From Nocardiopsis potens DSM 45234 (lineage in GTDB: Bacteria; Actinomycetota; Actinomycetes; Streptosporangiales; Streptosporangiaceae): a stretch of 64,000 nt of DNA. The stretch is taken from the NCBI RefSeq assembly GCF_000341105.1, contig NZ_ANBB01000041.1, positions 1-64,000 on the forward strand. The letters run 5' to 3'. This document shows, piece by piece, positions 26,876-35,196 of the stretch (positions within the stretch are counted from its first letter, which is position 1; each line of letters opens with the position of its first letter). The notes beneath the pieces are model-generated. The model was not told the origin of the DNA. It worked only from the letters and a program-made list of their open reading frames with translations, and searched no databases. The translations under genes were made by a program, and so were the position numbers.

Positions 26876-26913
26876 GGGCCGCCCCTCCCCGACCGGACGG
26901 GAGGGCGCGGCCC
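26876..26913 (+). terminator. GC-rich hairpin after VWA gene
   Basis: GGGCCGCCCCTCCC pairs with GGGAGGGCGCGGCCC (one bulge) 23 bases after the stop codon. Confidence 0.5.
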
Positions 26914-27063
26914 CGGGCCCCGGCCGCGCCGCGCCGGCCGGAGATCCCTACCGATACATCACCCTTCCCCCTCCAATGGGGCCTATGGACTTCTCCTTCC
27001 CACTCGCGTAGGCAGAACGTACTCACAAGAGCGGTTGTGGCGTGCGTCTGGAGGGTGGCGACC

Positions 27064-27780
27064 ATGGCCAACGCGTGGATGCCGGAAGCGGGGCGGGTGA
27101 AGTGCACCTTCGCCGCCGGGGGAACGTTCCTCGGCGGAGCGCCCCGGGCGGTCTGGCGCACCACCGAGACCGACCCCCGGGTGCTGTCCGCCCGCTCCGT
27201 CGCCCAGCGGCTGGACGGCGACGGGCGCAGCGCCCACCTGGTGTGGAACCCGTTGCACGGCGACGTCGCCCAGCTCCTCCCGGCGACCGCCCCCGCCGGC
27301 GGCCAGCTCTCCCCGCCGCCCGGCGGCGCCTCCCGGTCGATCCCGGTCGACGCCTCCGCCGACCCGGCCCGCGAGGGCCGCACCTGCCTGGTGATCGTGG
27401 TGGTCGGCCGCGCCGACGAGCCGTTCACCGACGGCCCGCTCGCCGGCGCCGGGCCCCTGCTCCGCTGGCTGGACTCCTGGGGCGTCCCGCAGTCCTGGCC
27501 CGGGGGGACGCCGCCGGCCTCCGACGGCCCGCGGCCGGCCCCGGCCGACGCGTGGAGCCGCGGCGGCCACTTCGGCGCCTCCCAGGTCCCCGGCTGCCCC
27601 GACCGCGGGCCCGGCGCCATCGACACCGGCCTGCTGCTCGGCGCGGCCTCCTCCGGCGGCGGACCCCCGGCCCCGCCGTCCGCGCGCCCGCTGCTCACCC
27701 CGGCCCTGCCCGCCCCGCTCTACCCTGCAGAGCACAGCGACAACGGCACCGCGCCCCCGTCCTACGCGGCCCGGCCCTGA
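27064..27780 (+). CDS. Conserved actinobacterial hypothetical protein
   Basis: 238 aa from ATG with GGAGGG upstream. The core RLDGDGRSAHLVWNPLHGDVAQLLPATAPA resembles a family I have seen only as uncharacterised actinobacterial proteins. The middle has a beta-rich segment (TCLVIVVVGRADEPFTDGPLAGAGPLLRWLDSWGVPQSWPGG), then a Pro-rich C-terminus. No signal peptide, no TM segment, no catalytic motif. Function unknown. Confidence 0.6.
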   Translation: MANAWMPEAGRVKCTFAAGGTFLGGAPRAVWRTTETDPRVLSARSVAQRLDGDGRSAHLVWNPLHGDVAQLLPATAPAGGQLSPPPGGASRSIPVDASADPAREGRTCLVIVVVGRADEPFTDGPLAGAGPLLRWLDSWGVPQSWPGGTPPASDGPRPAPADAWSRGGHFGASQVPGCPDRGPGAIDTGLLLGAASSGGGPPAPPSARPLLTPALPAPLYPAEHSDNGTAPPSYAARP

Positions 27781-27851
27781 GATGGATCCCCGCGGCGGCC
27801 GCCCCCTGCCACCGGACCTCACCGGTCCGAAAACCCTCTAGTCTGTGCGCC

Positions 27852-29798
27852 ATGGGTGGATCGATCGAGCCAGGCTGGTACCAGGACCCCAACGGCGGTG
27901 ACGGCCGGCTCCGGTGGTGGAACGGCCAGGAGTGGACGCAGCACGTCCGCTCGCTGTCGGAGCTGCGACCGGACCCGGGGGGCGCGGGCGGAGACGAGGA
28001 ACCGACTGCCGACCTGAGCTCCGGCTCCCCCGGCGAGCAGACCATCCCGACCGCGGACGGCGGCCTGGGGGCCGGACCCGGCGAGCAGACGATCCCCTCC
28101 TCCGACGCCGGCCTCGGCGACGACCCCAGCACCATGCGCATCGACCCCGCCGCGCACCGCCCCGCGGCCCGGCCCTCCTACGAGGAGGAGCCGAGCACGA
28201 TGCGGATCGACCCGCCGCAGCGGCCCGAGCCCGGCCTCGGCGACGACCCCAGCACCATGCGCATCGATCCCGGCGCGGTGCACCCGTCCCCTCCGGCGGC
28301 CTCCCCGTTCCCGCCGGACCGGCAGGCGCCCTCCGACGCCGGCCTCGGCGACGAGCCCAGTACCATGCGCTTCGACCCGGCCGCCGCGCAGCGGCCGGCC
28401 GCCGACGAGGACGTGCCCACCGCCGACCTCGGCGGCTCCACCATGCGCATCGACCCCGGCGCCGGGTACCGGCCCGGTGCCGACGAGGAGCAGCCGACCG
28501 CGGACCTGAGCCCGTCGGCCGGCTCCACCATGCGGGTCGACCCGTTCGCCGACAACGACGAGCCCACCAACGACCTCACCGGGCACCGCACCGGCTCCGG
28601 CGCGGGCACCGGCGGGCAGGCGCCGCCGAGCACCGCGGTGTTCAACCCCGACGACCCGGAGCTCGCCGCGTTCGGCGGCGGGGCCCCCTCCGACGACGAG
28701 CCCAAGAAGAAGGGCGGCTTCAACCGCTTCCTCGGCGACCTGCGCGAAGGCCTCAGCGAGATCAGCGAGGAGCGCAAGAAGCAGAAGGAGGAGCAGCGCC
28801 AGCAGGCCGAGGAGGAGGCCCGCAAGAAGGCGGAGGAGCAGCAGAAGAAGGCCGAAGAGCAGCAGCGCCTCTACGAGGAGCAGCGCCGCGCCTACGAGGA
28901 GCAGCAGCGGGCCGCCCAGGAGGCGGGCGGCGCCGCCCCCGAGGGCGGTCCGGGCGCGGCCGGCGCCGCGCCCGCCGGCTTCCCCGGCCCGGACGCTCCC
29001 CCGTTCCCCGGCCAGGACCCGGCGCACTCCGGCCCCGGCGCGCCCCCGTTCCCGCCCACCGGCGGGCAGCAGCCGTTCCCCGGCCCGCCGTCCGGAGCGC
29101 AGCAGCCGTTCCACGGCGGCCCGTCCGGTCCGCAGCAGCCCCCGATGGGCGGCGCCCCCTCCGGCCCGCCCGGCTTCCCCGGCCCGGGCCCGCAGCAGCC
29201 GGGCGACCCGAACCTCCCGCCGCCCGGCCCCTACGGCCCGCCCGGCGGCCCGATGGCGCACCCCGGCGGCCCCGGCCCGCAGCCGGGCCCCGGCGCGCCC
29301 CCGTTCCCCGGCCCCGGCATGCCTCCCGGCCCGCCGGACCCGGGGCGCCCCCCGTCCGGCCCGCAGCCGCCGTTCGGCGGCCCGTCCGGACCGCACCACG
29401 CCGACCCGTACGGGCCCCCCGGCCCCGGTGGTCCCGGCGGCCCCGGCTTCCCGCCGCCCGGTCCCGGTCCGGACGGCCCTCCGCCCGGCTTCCCCGCGCC
29501 CTACGCGGGCCCCGGCGGCCCCGGAGGCCCCGCCCCGGACGCCCCGCCGCCCGGCCCGTACGGCCAGCCGTCGCCCTACGGCCCGCCCGGGGGCCCGGCC
29601 CAGGCGCCGCCGCACAACCCCTCTCCGGAGCGGGGCAGGCGAAAGAAGAAGAAAGGGGGCTGCGGCTGCTTCGGATGCGGCATGTTCATCGTGGTACTTC
29701 TGATCGTGCTGTTCGTCGTCGGCGTGGTCCTGCAGTACACCGACACCCTCGACATCATGTGGCTGGTGTTCGGAGTGGACGTCTTCGAGTACCGGTAG
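27852..29798 (+). CDS. DUF2510 membrane protein with STMRIDP repeats
   Basis: 648 aa. N-terminal DUF2510 motif ([27 protein letters not shown]). Between residues ~85 and 240 the heptad-like motif STMRIDP or a variant occurs six times, spaced by acidic linkers. A coiled-coil Lys/Glu/Gln region (~290-350) follows, then ~250 residues of Pro/Gly-rich sequence. The C-terminus has [13 protein letters not shown] and a single TM helix ([19 protein letters not shown]). DUF2510 domains are common on actinobacterial membrane proteins. The Thr-Met-Arg repeats could be phosphorylation or FHA-binding targets, but that is an inference. Confidence 0.75.
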   Translation: MGGSIEPGWYQDPNGGDGRLRWWNGQEWTQHVRSLSELRPDPGGAGGDEEPTADLSSGSPGEQTIPTADGGLGAGPGEQTIPSSDAGLGDDPSTMRIDPAAHRPAARPSYEEEPSTMRIDPPQRPEPGLGDDPSTMRIDPGAVHPSPPAASPFPPDRQAPSDAGLGDEPSTMRFDPAAAQRPAADEDVPTADLGGSTMRIDPGAGYRPGADEEQPTADLSPSAGSTMRVDPFADNDEPTNDLTGHRTGSGAGTGGQAPPSTAVFNPDDPELAAFGGGAPSDDEPKKKGGFNRFLGDLREGLSEISEERKKQKEEQRQQAEEEARKKAEEQQKKAEEQQRLYEEQRRAYEEQQRAAQEAGGAAPEGGPGAAGAAPAGFPGPDAPPFPGQDPAHSGPGAPPFPPTGGQQPFPGPPSGAQQPFHGGPSGPQQPPMGGAPSGPPGFPGPGPQQPGDPNLPPPGPYGPPGGPMAHPGGPGPQPGPGAPPFPGPGMPPGPPDPGRPPSGPQPPFGGPSGPHHADPYGPPGPGGPGGPGFPPPGPGPDGPPPGFPAPYAGPGGPGGPAPDAPPPGPYGQPSPYGPPGGPAQAPPHNPSPERGRRKKKKGGCGCFGCGMFIVVLLIVLFVVGVVLQYTDTLDIMWLVFGVDVFEYR

Positions 29799-29955
29799 GC
29801 GCACGCACCGGGGCGGGGAGAGCGGCCGGCCCCCTGCCCCGGCCCGCCCGGGGCCCGCAGCGGCACCCCCGCAGCGGCAGCGCGGCGGCCCCGCGGCCGC
29901 TACCGGCCGAGACGTTCGGAGAGCCGGGCCCCGGGCGGCGCATAAGCTAGCCCCT

Positions 29956-30561
29956 ATGAACGACTGCTTGGTGTGGATCGACTGCGAGATGACGGGGCTC
30001 GACCTCGGTGCCGACGCGCTGATCGAGGTGGCCTGCGTGATCACCGACGGCCAGCTCAACCAGCTGGACGACGGGCTCGACATCGTCATCAAGCCCCCGC
30101 AGGCGGCGCTGGACCAGATGGGCGACTTCGTCACCCGCATGCACACCGACTCCGGCCTCATCGAGGAGCTGGACAACGGCGTCACCCTGGAGGAGGCCGA
30201 GGAGCTGGTCCTCGACCACATCAAGCGGTACGCGCCGGAGAAGACCCCGCTGTGCGGCAACTCGATCGCCACCGACCGGCTCTTCATCTCCCGCGACATG
30301 CCCCGCGTCGACGCCTACCTGCACTACCGGATGGTCGACGTGTCGAGCATCAAGGAGCTGCTGCGGCGCTGGTACCCGCGGATCTACTTCAACAGCCCGG
30401 AGAAGCACGGCGGCCACCGCGCCCTGGCCGACATCACCGAGAGCATCCAGGAGCTCCGCTACTACCGGGCCGCCGCGTTCGTCGCCCCGCCCGGACCGGA
30501 CACCGAGACCGTGAAGGGCATCGCCGCGGAGTACTCCTCCCCCGCCCCGGGCGAAAAGTGA
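29956..30561 (+). CDS. orn: Oligoribonuclease
   Basis: 201 aa. DEDDh exonuclease that degrades 2-5 nt RNAs and pGpG, the end product of c-di-GMP breakdown. All motifs are visible: [25 protein letters not shown] (ExoI Asp/Glu), [17 protein letters not shown] (ExoII Asp) and [18 protein letters not shown] (ExoIII His/Asp). It is adjacent to tRNA-His, a gene order often seen in actinobacteria. Confidence 0.96.
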   Translation: MNDCLVWIDCEMTGLDLGADALIEVACVITDGQLNQLDDGLDIVIKPPQAALDQMGDFVTRMHTDSGLIEELDNGVTLEEAEELVLDHIKRYAPEKTPLCGNSIATDRLFISRDMPRVDAYLHYRMVDVSSIKELLRRWYPRIYFNSPEKHGGHRALADITESIQELRYYRAAAFVAPPGPDTETVKGIAAEYSSPAPGEK

Positions 30562-30633
30562 TCGAAGCACCCTCCCGAGTCCGCTAGACTCTTACCGAAC
30601 GCGGCGGAGAGCACCACTCGAAACCGCGGTCAT

Positions 30634-30707
30634 GGTGGGTGTAGCTCAGTTGGCAGAGCACTTGGTTGTGGTCCAAGAAGTCGGGGGTTCAAGTCCCCTC
30701 ACTCACC
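30634..30707 (+). tRNA. tRNA-His (anticodon GTG)
   Basis: Acceptor GTGGGTG (30635-30641) pairs with CACTCAC (30700-30706). The extra 5' G at 30634 faces C73 at 30707, the signature of tRNA-His. The anticodon loop is TTGTGGT and the T-arm is GGGGGTTCAAGTCCCCT. The CCA end is not encoded. Confidence 0.95.
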
Positions 30708-30714
30708 CTCGAAG

Positions 30715-30743
30715 AAAGGCCCGGCGCCCAGCGCCGGGCCTTT
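30715..30743 (+). terminator. Intrinsic terminator after tRNA-His
   Basis: AAAGGCCCGGCGC, loop CCA, GCGCCGGGCCTTT: perfect stem flanked by A and T tracts. Confidence 0.9.
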
Positions 30744-30762
30744 CTCGTTCCCCGGCCCTCCC

Positions 30763-30826
30763 CGACGATCTTGACGTCGCGGTGCTTTCCCGGGTGCCTG
30801 AAAGCCCCGCAACGCCGAGATCATCG
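30763..30826. repeat. Dispersed intergenic palindrome, copy 6
   Basis: CGACGATCTTGACGTCGCGG pairs imperfectly with CCGCAACGCCGAGATCATCG. It lies directly after the tRNA terminator. Confidence 0.7.
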
Positions 30827-30914
30827 GGGGAGGAGGGACGTCGGCTACCATGACCGCACGCGCCCCAGCCCCGAGCACCGACCGCCGCACCGACTTCTCC
30901 CCGGGAGTCCTCCG

Positions 30915-32171
30915 GTGACGTCCTCCTCCGCCCCCGCCGCCCGAGCAGGCGGCCGGCCTCCGGCCGCGGCCGACCGGCCCGGGGCCCGCCCCTGCAGCGT
31001 CGCCCTGCTCGCCGACGCCCCGCCGACCGGCGAGGTCGGCGACGCCCGGGCGCGCCGGTTCCCGCTCACCGGCAGGACCGAGGCCGAGCGCTCGGCGGCC
31101 TTCGTGGAGTTCGCCGCGGCCGAGCTGGAGGCCGGGCGCAAGGTCGTCGCCGTGCACCCGGACTGGCGGAGCGGGGCCGCGATCCGCGCGGTGCGCTTCG
31201 CCCGGGCCCGCGGACTCACCGACGGGATCGCCCCCGTCGGCCTGGCGCTGCCGCCGCTGGCCCTGTCCTTCCTCGCCGACCAGCTGGCCTACCTGGCGCG
31301 GTTCCTCCCGCCGGGCGCGGTGGCCGCGATGGCCGGCGAGCTGCCGCACCACATGTTCGCGGGGGCCTGCCTGCGCCGGGTGGGCGGCCTGTCCGCGCCG
31401 CCGCCCTCGCTCGCCCAGCACGCCGGGGCGCTCCTGCCGGGCAGCGCGTTCATCGCGGTGGGCGCCCCGGTGCGCCGGCTGCTGACCCTGCGCCCGGGGG
31501 AGCTGGCCGAGGACCTGCCCGCGCTGCCCGGGGCGCCGCTGCGGGTGGTCTCCTCCTCCCCCGGCGGCAGGGGCTCCCCGGCCTTCGCCGACGACCTGCT
31601 TCCGGTGCTGCGCCCGCACTCCGCCGAGGAGGCCCCGGAGCAGCCGCTGGCCGCCGGGTACTGGGGGACCGGCCGGTTCACCGAGTTCGTCGCGTTCAGC
31701 GCCCACCCGGAGGCGCTGGCGTACGCGGCCCGCACCGTGCGGACGGTGCCCTGCCGCTGGTGCGGCGAGCACACCGCCGAGCCCCGCTGCCCCTTCTGCG
31801 GGCGGACCGGCCACCGGGTGCCGCCCCGGAGGCCGCCGCTCGGCGGCCCGCCGTCGCTGCGCCTGACTCCGGTCCCGGCGCCGCGGACCTCGCCGGAGAA
31901 CCTCTCCGTCCCCACCGGGCCGCTCGCCGCGAAGGACCGTCCCGTCCCCCTCCCCGCCGCGGGCGCCGCGCCGCCCCCCGTCCAAGAACTCCCCGCGCCG
32001 CGCCCTGCCGGGGAACTCCCTGCAGAGCCGCTCCCCTCGGCCCCGCTCCCCGGGCCGACGGCGCCGACCGCCCCGGGCCGCTGGCTCGACCCCCCGCCCG
32101 GCCTGCCGGTGGCGCCGAACGGGCGCCGCGGCGCGCACCCGATCACCGCCCCCGACGCCCCCGCGGACTGA
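30915..32171 (+). CDS. Zinc-ribbon protein, paralogue of the Tad-locus leader gene
   Basis: 418 aa from GTG. It aligns with the protein at 33242 over its first ~290 residues: ADAPPTGEVGDARARRFPLTG vs GDYPSSGLLGKFQAERFPLSG, and GYWGTGRFTEFVAFSAHPEAL vs KYWGMRKYIEFVVFSAHPQAL. It ends that region with a CRWCGEHTAEPRCPFCG zinc ribbon, then a Pro-rich tail. No signal peptide. Two diverged copies on one strand, about 2.3 kb apart, suggest duplication. The function is unknown. The N-terminal half may be a Rossmann-like NTPase-related fold, but no P-loop is seen. Confidence 0.7.
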   Translation: MTSSSAPAARAGGRPPAAADRPGARPCSVALLADAPPTGEVGDARARRFPLTGRTEAERSAAFVEFAAAELEAGRKVVAVHPDWRSGAAIRAVRFARARGLTDGIAPVGLALPPLALSFLADQLAYLARFLPPGAVAAMAGELPHHMFAGACLRRVGGLSAPPPSLAQHAGALLPGSAFIAVGAPVRRLLTLRPGELAEDLPALPGAPLRVVSSSPGGRGSPAFADDLLPVLRPHSAEEAPEQPLAAGYWGTGRFTEFVAFSAHPEALAYAARTVRTVPCRWCGEHTAEPRCPFCGRTGHRVPPRRPPLGGPPSLRLTPVPAPRTSPENLSVPTGPLAAKDRPVPLPAAGAAPPPVQELPAPRPAGELPAEPLPSAPLPGPTAPTAPGRWLDPPPGLPVAPNGRRGAHPITAPDAPAD

Positions 32172-32227
32172 GCGTGCGGACCGACCCTGCGGAACGCCCG
32201 CGCGGCCCCGCCCGGCATACTGGTCCC

Positions 32228-32530
32228 GTGTCCGACCAGGAGAAGAAGCCCCGGCTGGAGATCGAGTACTGCACGCGGTGCCGCTGGCTGCCGCGCGCCG
32301 CGTGGATGGCCCAGGAGCTGCTGACCACCTTCGAGTCCGAACTCGGCGCGGTCGCGCTGGTCCCCGGCACCGGCGGCGTGTTCCAGGTCCGGCTGGACGG
32401 CGAGCCGATCTGGTCCCGCGACACCGACGCGGCCTTCACCGACGCCGCCGACCTCAAGCGCCTGGTCCGCGACCGGATCGCACCGGACCGCCCGCTCGGC
32501 CACTCCGAGCGCCCGGCCTCCTCCGGCTGA
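32228..32530 (+). CDS. SelT/SelW/SelH-family thioredoxin-like protein
   Basis: 100 aa from GTG. LEIEYCTRCRWLPRAAWMAQELLTTF contains the CxxC redox motif of the Rdx family, followed by VALVPGTGGVFQVRLDGEPIWSR, the typical beta strand with G-x-F-x-V. The selenocysteine of the eukaryotic members is replaced by Cys. Small, cytosolic, probably redox-linked. Confidence 0.88.
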   Translation: MSDQEKKPRLEIEYCTRCRWLPRAAWMAQELLTTFESELGAVALVPGTGGVFQVRLDGEPIWSRDTDAAFTDAADLKRLVRDRIAPDRPLGHSERPASSG

Positions 32531-32539
32531 CCCCGGGGC

Positions 32540-32806
32540 TCAGCCCCCCGGCGGGTCCTCCGCCTCCGGGACCACCGCCGCGGGCCGCACCCGCTCCCGC
32601 TCCAGGTCCTCCAGCCACGGCTGCAGACCGCGGTCCCGCAGGTAGCCCAGCAGGTCCTCGGCCCGGTCCCGGTCGATGTCCTGCCCCTGCTCCCAGACGG
32701 CCTCGCACTCGCCGCACATCCGGAACACGGCGCCGTCCAACCGCGGCGGCACCCGGTACCCCGCCACCCGCCCGAGCCCGCACACGGGGCACTCGACTTC
32801 GCTCAT
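32540..32806 (-). CDS. Small zinc-ribbon protein
   Basis: 88 aa from ATG. Two CxxC pairs (ECPVCGLG at the N-terminus and RMCGECEAVWEQG about 25 residues later) form a zinc ribbon with the pattern seen in short actinobacterial proteins. The rest is helical (DRAEDLLGYLRDRGLQPWLEDLERERV). Function unknown. It is convergent with the SelW gene. Confidence 0.75.
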   Translation of the reverse strand: MSEVECPVCGLGRVAGYRVPPRLDGAVFRMCGECEAVWEQGQDIDRDRAEDLLGYLRDRGLQPWLEDLERERVRPAAVVPEAEDPPGG

Positions 32807-33241
32807 GCCCAACGATCACCACCCGCCGCACCACCGCGCAAGGACGCGGCCCCACCGGAGGGCGCCCGGACCCAATCCCCGGACCCGAGGCGTGGCCGAC
32901 TTCGGCCATCTCGCCCTCCGCACCGACCGCGACCAGGACCGAAAACCGTTTTCTCCGCATCCGAACGATTCCCGGATCGGCCGGAACCGTTCCCGCCCCG
33001 CCGGCGTCTCTTCAAGGTGAATCTGCTTTGTCCCCGTCTCTGCCGCCTTGCGCCCCGCAGTGATACAGGACACCGTGGGGGGCGCGCCCGCCGCGCGGCC
33101 GCGCGCCGTCCACAGGAAAGGATCGTCCTCACTGTGGACCACCGCAGAGCAGTAGGCTGTACCACCACGGTTTCTCACATTGAGCGCTTTCGGTGCCCTT
33201 AATCCCCTAAATCCTCCGTCTGATTCCGGGAGCTCGCAGAA
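32807..33241. other. Intergenic region upstream of Tad locus, no gene seen
   Basis: 435 bases. The last ~90 bases are AT-richer (ACATTGAGCGCTTTCGGTGCCCTTAATC) and probably hold the promoter of the Tad operon. I found no copy of the TTGGGCCC operator here and no ORF with coding character. Confidence 0.5.
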
Positions 33242-34336
33242 GTGACCACTGGCCCCTCCAGGACCGCCTCCGCCGTCGCCCTCCTCGGCGACTACCCCAG
33301 CAGCGGGCTGCTCGGCAAGTTCCAGGCCGAGCGCTTCCCGCTGTCCGGCGCGGACCACGGCGAGCAGGCCGACGCGTTCATCGACTTCTGCCGCGGCCGC
33401 CTGGACGAGGGGAAGAAGGTCCTCGCCCTCTACGCCTCGTGGAACTCCGAGCGCGCCGAGCGGGCGATCGCCTTCGCCCGGGGGGCCCTGCTGACCGACC
33501 ACATCGGCGCCGTCCCGATGAACATCTCCCCGCTGGCGCTCTCCCTGGTCGCCGACCAGCTCTCCTACCTGTCCCCCTACCTGCCCTCCGGGGTCACCGC
33601 CGCACTCGCCTCCGAGCTCCCCCGCCAGATCCTGGCGGGCGCCTGGATGAAGCGGGTCAACAGCCTGTCCACCATCCCCATCACCTTCAAGCAGCACCTG
33701 GGCTCCTTCCTGCCGCGCACCACCTTCCTGGCGTTCAACGCCCCGGCGCAGCGGGTGGGCCGGGTGAAGAAGCGCGACCCGCGCCCCAACCTGCCCGGCC
33801 GCCCGCTGGACCCGGTCCAGGTCCTGGTGGCCCGCCCGGACGGCCTCAGCCTGGACGAGTTCAACGAGCAGCTCACCCCCGCCCTGCGCGCGGTCTCGCT
33901 GAGCGCCCTCCCCGAGCAGCCGCTCGGCGCGAAGTACTGGGGGATGCGCAAGTACATCGAGTTCGTCGTGTTCAGCGCCCACCCCCAGGCCCTGCCCGGC
34001 GCCCCCCGCGCCATCCGGCCCGGCACCTGCGCCTGGTGCCGGGAACTGGTCGAGGGCCTGCACTGCCCGTACTGCGGCAACGTCAACCAGCCCATCGCCG
34101 GGCGGCCGCCGACCCGCGGCACCGACGTGCCCGCGCCCCCGACCAAGAGCACCGGGGAGCACATCCGGCCGGCCTGGGTCGGCGCGCGGAGCCAGACCCC
34201 GCCCTCCGGCACCGCCCCGAACGGCGCCGGCACCGGGCCTCAGCAGGGACTCGCCCCCCAGTCGGTGGCCGCCGCCCCGCAGGAGGCCCCGCCCTCCCAT
34301 CCGAACGCCCCTCCCGACGGGCCCGTCGGTCGCTGA
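33242..34336 (+). CDS. Zinc-ribbon protein leading the Tad operon
   Basis: 364 aa from GTG; GGGAG lies upstream. The N-terminal ~250 residues contain LLGDYPSSGLLGKFQAERFPLSGADHGEQADAFIDFCRG and a helical ALSLVADQLSYLSPYLPSGVTAALASELPRQILAG segment. A zinc ribbon follows with C263, C266, C275 and C278 (CAWCRELVEGLHCPYCG), then a Pro-rich tail. It is co-directional with and 74 bases from cpaB, so it belongs to the Tad operon by position. The family is unassigned. It may be an assembly or regulatory factor (inference). Confidence 0.7.
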   Translation: MTTGPSRTASAVALLGDYPSSGLLGKFQAERFPLSGADHGEQADAFIDFCRGRLDEGKKVLALYASWNSERAERAIAFARGALLTDHIGAVPMNISPLALSLVADQLSYLSPYLPSGVTAALASELPRQILAGAWMKRVNSLSTIPITFKQHLGSFLPRTTFLAFNAPAQRVGRVKKRDPRPNLPGRPLDPVQVLVARPDGLSLDEFNEQLTPALRAVSLSALPEQPLGAKYWGMRKYIEFVVFSAHPQALPGAPRAIRPGTCAWCRELVEGLHCPYCGNVNQPIAGRPPTRGTDVPAPPTKSTGEHIRPAWVGARSQTPPSGTAPNGAGTGPQQGLAPQSVAAAPQEAPPSHPNAPPDGPVGR

Positions 34337-34410
34337 GCCCTGCACCGCGGCTCCGATCGGCCCCAGAGGACTCCCGCCCCTCGAACCCCTCTCCCTAGGA
34401 ACGGAAGCGT

Positions 34411-35196
34411 ATGAACCCCCGTCAGCGACGCGGCCTGCTGCTGATGATCGTCGCCGGGATCGGCGCCGTCGCGGTCTTCCTGACCGTGGTCTCCTACGTG
34501 AACAGCGTCAACCGCGAACTCGGCACCTACCGCACCACGCTGCGCCTCACCGAGGACGTCGCCCCCTACCAGCCGATCACCGAGGAGATGGTCGAGGAGC
34601 ACCAGGTCCCGGCCCGCTTCTTCGACGAGGACATCTTCATCTCCAACCTGGAGGAGGTCCTCGACCAGCCCGGCCGGCAGCCGGTCTCCTCGACCTACAT
34701 CAGCGAGGGCTCCCTGCTGCAGCAGAGCATGGTGATCCCCGCCCCCGAGCTGGAGGCCGGCGAGCGGGAGATCGCGATCATGGTGAACGCAGAGACCGGT
34801 GTGGCGGGCAAGGTGAGCCGCCAGTCCCGGGTGGACATCTACGCCACCTTCCCCTCCGAGGGCGACAACGACAGCTGCGCCACCCGGGTGCTGACCGACG
34901 TGGAGGTGCTGGAGGTCGGCCAGGTCGGCCAGAGCACCGACGAGACCGGCACCACCTCCGCGGTCGTCCCGGTCACCTTCCGGCTCAACCCGCAGGACAC
35001 GCTGCACCTCACCTACGCCGAGGCGTTCTCCGGTTCGCTGCGGCTCGGCCTGATCAGCCCGGAGGGCTCCGGCGACCCCGGTGACATGCAGTTCTGCAGC
35101 AGCGACCAGGCCAAGCTGGAGCAGGAGTCCGGCGGCCAGGGCGGCGGCCAGGACGGCGACCAGGGCCAGGACGGCGCCGACGGTCAGGGCCAGTGA
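34411..35196 (+). CDS. cpaB: Flp pilus assembly protein CpaB/RcpC
   Basis: 261 aa. One N-terminal TM helix (RRGLLLMIVAGIGAVAVFLTVVSYV), then the SAF/beta-clip region of CpaB (LRLTEDVAPYQPITEEMVEEHQVP; SSTYISEGSLLQQSMVIP) and RcpC-like domain (EREIAIMVNAETGVAGKVSRQSRVDIYATF). It ends in a Gly/Gln/Asp tail. In Gram-negatives it helps stabilise the envelope portion of the Tad machine. In actinobacteria it is thought to be extracytoplasmic and bound to the cell wall. The stop overlaps the next start as TGATG. Confidence 0.92.
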   Translation: MNPRQRRGLLLMIVAGIGAVAVFLTVVSYVNSVNRELGTYRTTLRLTEDVAPYQPITEEMVEEHQVPARFFDEDIFISNLEEVLDQPGRQPVSSTYISEGSLLQQSMVIPAPELEAGEREIAIMVNAETGVAGKVSRQSRVDIYATFPSEGDNDSCATRVLTDVEVLEVGQVGQSTDETGTTSAVVPVTFRLNPQDTLHLTYAEAFSGSLRLGLISPEGSGDPGDMQFCSSDQAKLEQESGGQGGGQDGDQGQDGADGQGQ

